A DNA stretch of 22,512 nucleotides from CAZDUS01 sp964508705. GTDB lineage: Bacteria; Verrucomicrobiota; Kiritimatiellia; CAIKKV01; CAITUY01. Below the pieces are notes generated by a model. That model was not told the origin of the DNA. It did no database searches and was given only the letters and a program-made list of their open reading frames with translations. The stretch is from NCBI GenBank assembly GCA_964508705.1, contig CAZDUS010000035.1, positions 1-22,512 of the forward strand, read 5' to 3'. Positions 15,880 through 22,512 of this stretch are shown here, piece by piece. Position 1 is the first letter of the stretch. Each line of letters starts with the position of its first letter. Made by a program: the position numbers and the translations under genes.

Positions 15880-16266
15880 TTAGGGGAAGAGCCCGGCGAC
15901 CACGTCTTTCAGGCTCTGCACGGTGATCGGCTTGATCAGCACGGCATTGAAGCCGCTGACCAGGAAGCGATCGATATCGACCTGCATGGCGTGTGCGGTG
16001 TAGGCCACGATCGGCAACTCGGCAAAAGCGGGATTGGCGCGCAGTTGCCGGCAAAGATCTTCGCCGCACAGGTCAGGCATGCTGATATCGAGCAGAATGA
16101 GGTCAACCGCGGGGTTGCTCGCGAGCCATTCAAGGGCGACGGTGCCGCCATCCGCATCGGCGGTCTGCCAGCCCAGCTTGGCGAAGATCGTCGTCGCCAG
16201 CCTGCGATTGATCAACACATCATCGACCACCAGAACCCGTCTGGCTATGGCTGTCGGCGCTGTCAT
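15880..16266 (-). CDS. Stand-alone receiver (response regulator) domain
   Basis: This 128-residue protein consists of one receiver domain. It has LVVDD near residue 15, phospho-acceptor D60 (LILLDISMPDLCGEDL), the T/S position in VAYTAHA (about 90) and K112 (LIKPIT). There is no output domain. It resembles the receiver modules at the ends of hybrid kinases more than CheY. Its ATG overlaps the stop of the 856-aa kinase by 4 bp (ATGA), so it is translationally coupled and probably the direct phosphate acceptor of that kinase. The decayed Hpt remnant follows. Together the three pieces look like a hybrid kinase tail broken into separate frames. Stop is TAA at 15880. Confidence 0.92.
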   Translation of the reverse strand: MTAPTAIARRVLVVDDVLINRRLATTIFAKLGWQTADADGGTVALEWLASNPAVDLILLDISMPDLCGEDLCRQLRANPAFAELPIVAYTAHAMQVDIDRFLVSGFNAVLIKPITVQSLKDVVAGLFP

Positions 16267-18833
16267 TTTCGCAGGCCCTTTCTATCTGTAGCCGGCAGCA
16301 CGATATGGAACGTTGAGCCTGCGCCCTGCGTCGACACCACGCCGATCTCGCCGCCCATGTGTTCGACCAGTTCCTTGGCCAGTGTTAACCCGAGGCCGGA
16401 CCCTTCATGGCTGCGCGTGACAAAGTTTTCACTCTGGCGGAACTTCTCGAAGATCAATTTCTGCTCTTCCGGGCTGATGCCGGCGCCGGTGTCCTCTACC
16501 TCGATGCGCACGCGCCCGGGCTCACCCTCACGCGCATCCTCGTTCATGGCCCGCACCGTCACGGTTCCCTGCTCCGTGAACTTCAGGGCATTGTTGGTCA
16601 GATTGAGCAGGACCTGACGCAGGCGCACGTCGTCAGCGAAAACCACAGGCGGCAATCCGTCCTCGATCAGTTCGAGCGCCAGATTCCTCTTCTGGGCATG
16701 GCCGCGTTGAGCGGCTACCACCTCCCGCAGCAGGCCGGGCAGGTCAATCGGAGTCGGCTTGAAATCCATGCGCCCGGCTTCGATCTTGGCCAGATCGAGC
16801 ACGGCGGTAACCAGCGTCAGCAGATGCTCGCCGCTGGCTCGTATGGTCTGTGCATGTTCGCGCAGTGCCGGGTCCTCCAGTTCCATTTCGAGTAGTTCGG
16901 CAAAGCCGAGGATGCCGTTGAGCGGCGTCCGCAATTCGTGTGACATGTTGGCGAGGAATTCGCTCTTCATGCGGTTGGCTTCCTCGGCGGCACTGCGCGC
17001 CTCCGCCAGGCGACCGAAAGACTGCTGCACTTCGTCGGCCATGTGGTTGAAGGACTTTGCCAGATCGGCCATTTCGTCCTCGCCGCGCAAAGGCAGGCGA
17101 TGCGCCAGATCGCCTTCCTTGAAGCGGCGGATGGCGCTGTTCATTTCGGTGATGCGGGTCGTGAGCACGCCAGCCATCCAGATGGCAATGGCGATCACCA
17201 GCATGGTCATTACCACCGTTGATGCGGTGAGGCCAAAGGCGGTGTTGCTCAGGTGTTCGCTGATCGCGGCTTGCAAACCCCCGCGTTCCTGCTTCAATTT
17301 GCCATCCGCAGCGGCAATCAGCGCATCGATGCGCTTGCCCGATTCGGTTGCGGCCTTGTGGAAATCATCGACATTGGCGCCGATCGTCACGTAGCCAAAG
17401 CCGCGTTTGCTGGCGCCGTACTGGCCGGTGTAGTAGGGGATGGTCGCCGCCGTCGTCAGTTTCCAGAGGCCGGAAAAGAATATGGCGAAGGAGCCCGAGC
17501 CGCCGTTCTCGGTGAGTGCGTCCCAGCCGTGGCATTGCGGAGAGAAATTGAGATAGCGGCAGTCAAGCGCGACCAGGCCGGACTTGCCGGACTCGGGCGC
17601 CGGCTTGCGTTTTAGCGACTGATCGCGGAAAGGCGGCACGCTCGGTTGGTATTCGTGCCAGGGCTTGCCGCTGGCCTGCCAGGCGGCCCAAAGTTCGCTG
17701 TCCATCCAGGGCGGCGCCGGCTGGCCGGTTTCCGGGTCATAGCCGACGATGAAATAGTCGCGCGGATGCGAGATCGAGCGGCTCTTCCGGTCCCAGATGA
17801 AGGCGTAGTTGCCGGACGCCGGATCGGCGATCGGGGCAAAGCGTTCGGGGGTCGGTCGGATGTTGTCGCTGAAGGCCATCAGGTGGGCATGATCGAGCGC
17901 GAGCGTGACGTAGCCGACGATGCGTCCGCCCTGCTCGACCGGTGTTGCCCAGCGCACGATGCCGCGAAAGTGCTTGCCAACGGGGTTCTCAAGTCCGGCA
18001 TAGCCAGAGGCTTCGGGCGTGAAGGGTTTCTTGAGCTCATCCGCCCTGGCTTTCGTGTAAGGCCCGATCCACTGTGCAGGCACATAGGGGCCGATGACTT
18101 CCGATACATAGATCTCGCCGCGCTTGAGCTTCTTGAGTTCCGGCCAGTAGGTCTCGGCTTTGACAAAGGTGTTCTCGCGTCGGCTAATGTCGCGCAGTCC
18201 CGGCTTGAGCAGATCGCCCTGCTGTGCCTTGACCTTTTCGACGCCGGCGGCGTCGATGAAGCTCATTTCGAGAAACAGCGGATGCTCCACCTTGACGCCA
18301 TAGTTTTCCGGCGGCCGGGCGTGAAAGTCCCTGGCATTGTCGGGCAAAGGCGGGCGCACGGGGTTCTCGGCGCTGAAAGGCGCGGCCGGCATCCAGCCCT
18401 TGCCGTCGGCAGTCGGTACGTATTTGCCGTGCTCATACAGTTTGCGCGTGTGGCCGGCGAGGAAGCGCCGGTAGGCGGCTTCGGAGGGTTCTACGGCGGC
18501 CGCCTGCAGAACTTCCTTGTCGCGGTCGTAAAGAAAGTCGGCGACCTGGCGGGCGAGGTCGGTGGTGAGCGATTCGATGGCTTCGCGCGAACGCTCGTCG
18601 AGGGCGCGCACTGCGTCGTCGTTGGCAGTTTTTCCGGTCTGCTGCTGCGTCACGCGCATGACGTCGGCCATCTGCTCGGCGCGCGACGACACCCCTTCGG
18701 CCAGCCACTGCGCCGCTTGCCAGGCGTACCAGGCCAGCAGCACCAGCGGCACAACCTTGATGGCGACGAAGATCGCGATCAGCTTGCCGCGGATCCCCAT
18801 GCGCTCGAAAAACTGCGGAACCGAGATTCTCAT
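16263..18833 (-). CDS. Membrane sensor histidine kinase with large periplasmic domain, HAMP
   Basis: This 856-residue kinase has a membrane segment at about 16-40 and a very large periplasmic region (about 41-533). The second membrane segment is at about 534-556 (VVMTMLVIAIAIWMAGVL) and a HAMP follows (about 557-605). HisKA has phospho-acceptor H632 (NMSHELRTPLNG). The HATPase has NLTNNALKF (near 745), DTGAGIS and GSGLGLTLAKEL. There is no fused receiver; the next gene supplies one with a 4-bp overlap. The sensor contains Cache-like segments (RIVGYVTLALDHAHL) and an inserted stretch with two cysteines, C425 and C434, the second followed by His (CRYLNFSPQCHGW). These are not a CXXCH heme site but could form a disulfide. 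The ligand is unknown. It follows the 1025-aa kinase by 35 bp on the same strand. Confidence 0.94.
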   Translation of the reverse strand: MRISVPQFFERMGIRGKLIAIFVAIKVVPLVLLAWYAWQAAQWLAEGVSSRAEQMADVMRVTQQQTGKTANDDAVRALDERSREAIESLTTDLARQVADFLYDRDKEVLQAAAVEPSEAAYRRFLAGHTRKLYEHGKYVPTADGKGWMPAAPFSAENPVRPPLPDNARDFHARPPENYGVKVEHPLFLEMSFIDAAGVEKVKAQQGDLLKPGLRDISRRENTFVKAETYWPELKKLKRGEIYVSEVIGPYVPAQWIGPYTKARADELKKPFTPEASGYAGLENPVGKHFRGIVRWATPVEQGGRIVGYVTLALDHAHLMAFSDNIRPTPERFAPIADPASGNYAFIWDRKSRSISHPRDYFIVGYDPETGQPAPPWMDSELWAAWQASGKPWHEYQPSVPPFRDQSLKRKPAPESGKSGLVALDCRYLNFSPQCHGWDALTENGGSGSFAIFFSGLWKLTTAATIPYYTGQYGASKRGFGYVTIGANVDDFHKAATESGKRIDALIAAADGKLKQERGGLQAAISEHLSNTAFGLTASTVVMTMLVIAIAIWMAGVLTTRITEMNSAIRRFKEGDLAHRLPLRGEDEMADLAKSFNHMADEVQQSFGRLAEARSAAEEANRMKSEFLANMSHELRTPLNGILGFAELLEMELEDPALREHAQTIRASGEHLLTLVTAVLDLAKIEAGRMDFKPTPIDLPGLLREVVAAQRGHAQKRNLALELIEDGLPPVVFADDVRLRQVLLNLTNNALKFTEQGTVTVRAMNEDAREGEPGRVRIEVEDTGAGISPEEQKLIFEKFRQSENFVTRSHEGSGLGLTLAKELVEHMGGEIGVVSTQGAGSTFHIVLPATDRKGLRK

Positions 18834-18868
18834 TTACGCCCTGTCTCTCGCGGTGCGACGTTTGGCCC

Positions 18869-21800
18869 TCATGCTTTTCGGTGCTCAGTGTGCTGTGCGA
18901 CGAAATCGATGGTGCGAACGACTTCGTTGTCGATACTGGCGGCGAGGGGTTCGATTTCGCCCCAGTTGTCGCCGGCAGCATGGCTTTCCAGTTGTCTGGC
19001 AAGCGCTGCGAGAGGTAGCGCGCCGACATTGGCAGCGGCGCCGCGAAGCTCGTGGGCCAGACTCTTCAAGCCGTGGCCATGGTCTCGCACCTCTCGTTTC
19101 AGGCGCTCGCGCAAGGGCTGCAAGGACTGCTGGAAGACGGTGAGCAGTTCATCGATCACGGCATCGTCGTCGCCAAACAAGTCGGTCAGGCGTTTCATGT
19201 CGATGGCGACCAGATCAATGTCAAAAGTCGGCGCTGGCGGGACGGCGAGCGGGGCAGCGGGGGGCGTCATCCCTGCTTTCGGCAGCCAGGCTGTCAGCAA
19301 CGCGGCCAGCCGCTCCACGTTGATCGGCTTGGCGATGTAATCATCCATGCCGGCGGCAAGGCATTGTTCGCGGTCGCCTTGCAGCGCGTTGGCCGTCATG
19401 GCGACGATGGGCAGACGGCGTGCCGGCTTGCATCCGGCTTCGGCACGACGGATGGCGGCAGTGGCGGCGAAGCCATCCATTTCCGGCATCTGGCAATCCA
19501 TCAGCGCCAGTGCGTAGTCGCCAGCGGCGACTGCTGCCACTGCCAGCGCGCCGTTATCGACCACGTCGACGGCATAGCCCAGCTTGTTCAGCATGTGCAC
19601 CGCCACGCGCTGATTGACGGCATTGTCTTCCGCCAGCAGCAACTGCTGTCTGGCAGCGACCGGGCAGCCGGTCTCGGCGTGATCGGCAACGTCGGATATC
19701 CTGCGCCGCGGAGCCGAACGCGCCGGCAGCGGTGTCTTTGTCACCTGGTCAGGCAACATGGTCAGCATCGCATCGAGCAAGGCCGATTGTTTTACGGGCG
19801 GTTGCACCACGATGGCGCCGCTTGCGGCGAGTACGGATTTCATTTCTCGGTCGGACTTGGCCAGACAGCACATCAGGGGCGGGTGCTTGCCATCCTCCTG
19901 CAAGGCGGTAACGGCATCGATGAGAGTGGCATCGGGCAATGGCGGAACCAGCAGCAGTACATCGGGGGCCAAGCCAGCGGCTGCGAGTTCCGCCAGCCGC
20001 CGGCGCAAGCCGGCAAGGCCCGCCACCACTTCGCAGTGCATTCGCCATGCCTCGAAGTAGGTACACCAGATGGTCGAACTTCCCGCGCCGTCACCGGCAA
20101 TCAGCACGCGCTTGCCGCGCAGTACCGCATCGGGTGGCATGCCGACGCGCTTTTCTCGCGCTACGACAAGCGGAATTCTGACCCAGAAGGTAGAGCCGAC
20201 GCCGGACACGCTATCGACGCCGATTTCGCCATCCATCGCATCTACCAGGCGCTTGCAGATGGAAAGCCCGAGCCCGGTGCCGCCATACTTTCGTGTGGTG
20301 GAACTGTCGGCCTGGGAAAACGGCTGAAAGAGATTGGCTATGGCCGCTTCGTTCAGGCCGATGCCGCTGTCCCGCACCGCGAGCCTGACCATCACGCGGC
20401 GCCTGTTGTCGCCTTCGTCGCTTTCGTCGAGTTTGCCGGTTTCTTCGTCCGCTTCGCACAGCGCCGTTGCCACCACTTCGCCGCGCTCGGTGAATTTGAT
20501 GGCATTGGCGATGAAATTGAGCAGGATCTGGTGAATGCGGGTCGGGTCGCCGATCAGGTGATCGGGCAATTCGGGGGCGATGAAACTCGCCAGGGTCAGT
20601 TCTTTCTCGCGCGCCTTGGCGGCCACAAGATCGAGACTGCCTTCGACGATCTGACGCAACGAGAAATCCGTGTGTTCGAGCACCATTTGTCCGGCCTCGA
20701 TCTTGGAGAAGTCGAGAATGTCATTGATGAGGGCTAGAAGTGCATCGGCGGAGGTCTTGATGATGCGGGCAAATTCGGTCTGCTCATTGTCGAGCGGTGT
20801 ATCGAGGAGCAGATCCGTCATGCCGATGACGCCGTTGAGGGGTGTGCGAATCTCATGACTCATGGTGGACAGGAAGTCGGCTTTGAGCCGCATTGCTCCC
20901 TCAGCCGCATTCCTGGCTTCGAGCAGGCGCTGATTGAGCAACCTCTGTTCGCGCATGTCTGAAAACACGGCTACCGAGCCCTGCCACTCGCCTTCCAGCG
21001 CCAGCGGCGCACCGGTTATTTTTACCGGCAAGGGAGTGCCGTCTTTGTGGAAAAACACTTCGTCGCCGGAACGGTAGACGCGACGGTCGCGCATCGCCAG
21101 GTGAATCGGACACTCAGCGGCGGGCAGCGGGCGCCCGTCCGTCCTATGGTGATGAATGATGTCGTGCAGCCCCTTGCCTGCCAGCTCGTCCAGACGCCAG
21201 CCGATCAACCGTTCGGCTTCGGCATTCAGGTAGTCGAGCTTGCCGTGCGCATCAAGCGTATAAACGCCTTCGCCGAGATTGTCGAGGATGGTGCGCAACC
21301 AGGCTTCCTGCTGCCTCGACACCTTTTCCAGATCCTTTTGCGCGGTGATCTCGGTGCGGATGGCGATGTATTCTTCCGGCTTGCCGCGCGCGTTCATGAA
21401 GGGCGTTATGGTGGCATGCACCCAGTAGAGGCCACCCATCTTGTTGCGGTTGCAGACCTGGCCATGCCAGGTTTTCCCTTGGGCGATGGTGCGCCACATG
21501 TCCTCGAAGACTTCCGGCGGATGCACCCCGGACTTGAGGATGCGGTGATTTTGTCCAATGAGCTCCAGTCGCGTGTAGCCGCTGATTTCGCAAAACCGCT
21601 CATTGGCAAAGGTGATGCATCCGGTGACATCGGTGATGCTGACGATGGCATGCTGGTCGAGCGTAAATTGCAGTCGCAGGGCACGGCGCGCGACGCGCAG
21701 ATTGCGTTGCCGTAAAAACAGCATCAGCGGCAGCATGACGGCCGTGAGCAGCGCGGCAAGCAGGCCGGCGTCAAGCAGCGTGCGGGCCCATTCGCCGACA

Positions 21801-21946
21801 TCGGCCGGCAAGAGATGTGTCAGGGCCAGCATGATCGCCAACTCGCCGAGGAACGCCACGCTCAGCATGACAGCGAGCAGAATGAACAGCAGGCGCAGGG
21901 ATCTCTTGCTGGAGAGACGCGCTTCGGCAACGGGATCTGATGTCAT
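18869..21946 (-). CDS. BarA-like tripartite hybrid histidine kinase (PAS-PAS-HisKA-HATPase-REC-REC-Hpt)
   Basis: This 1025-residue protein has two N-terminal membrane segments (about 18-45 and 56-78) with a short loop. PAS1 (about 93-205) has YTRLELIGQNHRILKSG and PAS2 covers about 213-335. HisKA has H364 (TMSHEIRTPLNG). The HATPase has FIANAIKF, DSGIGL and GGTGLGL. The first receiver (about 610-733) is degenerate: the phospho-Asp position is V667 and the conserved Lys is replaced by Gln (VVQPP). The second receiver is intact, with LAEDN and D817 (ALMDCQMPEMDG). A C-terminal Hpt has H965 (KSLAHELRGAAANVGA). A complete intramolecular His-Asp-His relay is therefore encoded, needing a further receiver as output; the stand-alone receiver or the REC-HD-GYP and REC-GGDEF proteins downstream are candidates. 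The PAS1 style suggests a cytoplasmic small-molecule or redox cue. Confidence 0.95.
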   Translation of the reverse strand: MTSDPVAEARLSSKRSLRLLFILLAVMLSVAFLGELAIMLALTHLLPADVGEWARTLLDAGLLAALLTAVMLPLMLFLRQRNLRVARRALRLQFTLDQHAIVSITDVTGCITFANERFCEISGYTRLELIGQNHRILKSGVHPPEVFEDMWRTIAQGKTWHGQVCNRNKMGGLYWVHATITPFMNARGKPEEYIAIRTEITAQKDLEKVSRQQEAWLRTILDNLGEGVYTLDAHGKLDYLNAEAERLIGWRLDELAGKGLHDIIHHHRTDGRPLPAAECPIHLAMRDRRVYRSGDEVFFHKDGTPLPVKITGAPLALEGEWQGSVAVFSDMREQRLLNQRLLEARNAAEGAMRLKADFLSTMSHEIRTPLNGVIGMTDLLLDTPLDNEQTEFARIIKTSADALLALINDILDFSKIEAGQMVLEHTDFSLRQIVEGSLDLVAAKAREKELTLASFIAPELPDHLIGDPTRIHQILLNFIANAIKFTERGEVVATALCEADEETGKLDESDEGDNRRRVMVRLAVRDSGIGLNEAAIANLFQPFSQADSSTTRKYGGTGLGLSICKRLVDAMDGEIGVDSVSGVGSTFWVRIPLVVAREKRVGMPPDAVLRGKRVLIAGDGAGSSTIWCTYFEAWRMHCEVVAGLAGLRRRLAELAAAGLAPDVLLLVPPLPDATLIDAVTALQEDGKHPPLMCCLAKSDREMKSVLAASGAIVVQPPVKQSALLDAMLTMLPDQVTKTPLPARSAPRRRISDVADHAETGCPVAARQQLLLAEDNAVNQRVAVHMLNKLGYAVDVVDNGALAVAAVAAGDYALALMDCQMPEMDGFAATAAIRRAEAGCKPARRLPIVAMTANALQGDREQCLAAGMDDYIAKPINVERLAALLTAWLPKAGMTPPAAPLAVPPAPTFDIDLVAIDMKRLTDLFGDDDAVIDELLTVFQQSLQPLRERLKREVRDHGHGLKSLAHELRGAAANVGALPLAALARQLESHAAGDNWGEIEPLAASIDNEVVRTIDFVAQHTEHRKA

Positions 21947-22025
21947 GAACGGGTTCTGAACAAGCCTCTATGCCGCGTTGTCGGCCTTCAATAGTCATGG
22001 CCGCTGCGCTCAACGCAGTCGAGGA

Positions 22026-22091
22026 ATGCTCTCAAACCGGCAGCATTTTGTTTATCCGTGAATTACGCGGCAAACTGCGGTATCTACGTAG
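22026..22091. promoter_or_regulatory. Conserved 66-bp block, copy B (upstream of motA)
   Basis: This block is 58/66 identical without gaps to 7119-7184, with the same ATGCTCTCAAA, 11-bp variable spacer, TTTATCCGTGAATTACGCG core and TACGTAG end. It lies 114 bp before the motA start and about 80 bp from the divergent 1025-aa kinase start. A 4-bp stem (CCGC/GCGG, 22182-22194) just before motA may affect translation, but this is weak. Otherwise 21947-22205 shows no gene. Confidence 0.6.
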
Positions 22092-22205
22092 CCAGTTTTT
22101 GACAGCGCGGCGTCCCCCGTCCGCGGTTTGCCGCTATGATTGCGAGGTATCGTCGCACGGCCGGATGGTTTGCTGTCCGGACCGCTAACTGCGGATGAAA
22201 TCAAA

Positions 22206-22512
22206 ATGCTCCTGATAGTCGGCTATGTAATCATTCTGGCGTCTGCCGTTGGCACCTATGCTGTGCACGGCAGCCTGGCGGCACTGTGGATGCCCATGGA
22301 GTACGTGGCGATCTTCGGCCTGGCGATCGGCGGCTTTATCGCCGGTAACGGCGTCAAGACGGTCAAGGCGACGTTGGCTGCTTTGCCTTCGGTATTCAAG
22401 GGCTCGCACTTGAACAAGGCCTTGTACATGGATTTGCTGGCCATGCTGTTCGAGATTCTGGCGAAGGTGCGCAAGGAAGGTCTAATGTCGATCGAGAACG
22501 ATATCGAGAATC
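22206..22512 (+). CDS. motA: Flagellar motor stator protein MotA (5' part only)
   Basis: The visible 102 codons begin MLLIVGYVIILASAVGTYA, continue with WMPMEYVAIFGLAIGGFIAGN, and then AALPSVFKGSHLNKALYMDLLAMLFEILAKVRKEG. This is the typical MotA N-terminus: membrane segment 1 (about 2-21), membrane segment 2 (about 33-50), then the start of the cytoplasmic loop that contacts the rotor. The gene runs off the right edge, and motB would be expected next. Start ATG at 22206 has only a weak GGA-type ribosome site. An ATG at 22193 is out of frame and stops after six codons. MotA with MotB forms the proton-driven stator, so this gene ties the adjacent signalling cluster to motility. Confidence 0.95.
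   Translation, partial: MLLIVGYVIILASAVGTYAVHGSLAALWMPMEYVAIFGLAIGGFIAGNGVKTVKATLAALPSVFKGSHLNKALYMDLLAMLFEILAKVRKEGLMSIENDIEN

Noticed and set aside
17532..17561. Heme c site (CXXCH) in the 856-aa kinase sensor
   Set aside because: The cysteines are nine residues apart (C425, C434-H435), not CXXCH.
17646..20737. Long plus-strand open frames opposite the two sensor kinases
   Set aside because: They have the composition of antisense shadows, with no motifs, and the minus-strand kinases have all expected catalytic residues.
22099..22140. TTGACA and TATGAT upstream of motA as a sigma-70 promoter
   Set aside because: The two hexamers are 30 bp apart, far from the usual 17.
22150..22176. Sigma-54 site (GCACGG...TTTGCT) upstream of motA
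   Set aside because: The -24 GG is not at the right distance from the -12 GC, and TGG is absent.

Overview
The window is GC-rich, gene-dense DNA from a flagellated Gram-negative bacterium. A betaproteobacterium is most likely, and I would guess Rhodocyclales or relatives. That rests on the style of the CheA, MCP and MotA proteins and on the GC-rich CCCCTTCAAGGGG-type dispersed repeats. I could not run a database search, so the taxonomy is inference. Every confident protein gene is a signal-transduction or flagellar-motor gene, and no DNA-binding output domain is visible anywhere.

Region 1 (about 1-7061, minus strand) is a chemotaxis cluster. In transcription order it holds a small membrane chemoreceptor carrying a CheZ-like active-site motif, cheY, a 225-bp MITE-like element with terminal inverted repeats and an 8-bp direct repeat, cheA, cheW, and an Aer-type PAS chemoreceptor cut by the left edge. 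CheR, CheB and CheD are not in the window.

Region 2 (7282-9757, plus strand) diverges from region 1. It is a compact three-gene partner-switching module: a STAS anti-sigma-factor antagonist, a response regulator with a PP2C/SpoIIE phosphatase, and a response regulator with an RsbW-type HATPase kinase domain. The set resembles HsbA/HsbR-type systems, but phosphatase and kinase sit on separate receiver proteins. It is followed by a second, rearranged copy of the repeat element with a 32-bp tandem array (9759-9991).

Region 3 (21946 down to 10024, minus strand) is a run of phosphorelay and c-di-GMP genes. They are a 1025-aa BarA-like hybrid kinase (PAS-PAS-HisKA-HATPase-dead REC-REC-Hpt), an 856-aa sensor kinase, a stand-alone receiver, a decayed Hpt remnant related to the Hpt of the 1025-aa kinase, a REC-HD-GYP phosphodiesterase, an HDOD-REC-GGDEF cyclase, and a 797-aa hybrid kinase. 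Two junctions have 4-bp stop/start overlaps.

Region 4 (22206 to the right edge, plus strand) is the 5' part of motA. Its upstream region and the one upstream of the STAS gene share a 66-bp block (58/66 identical, no gaps), so the motor gene and the partner-switching module may share regulation.

Taken together, the window appears to link environmental sensing (Aer-like PAS, Cache-like and PAS kinases) to flagellar behaviour (CheA/W/Y, MotA), to c-di-GMP level (GGDEF against HD-GYP) and to a sigma/anti-sigma switch.
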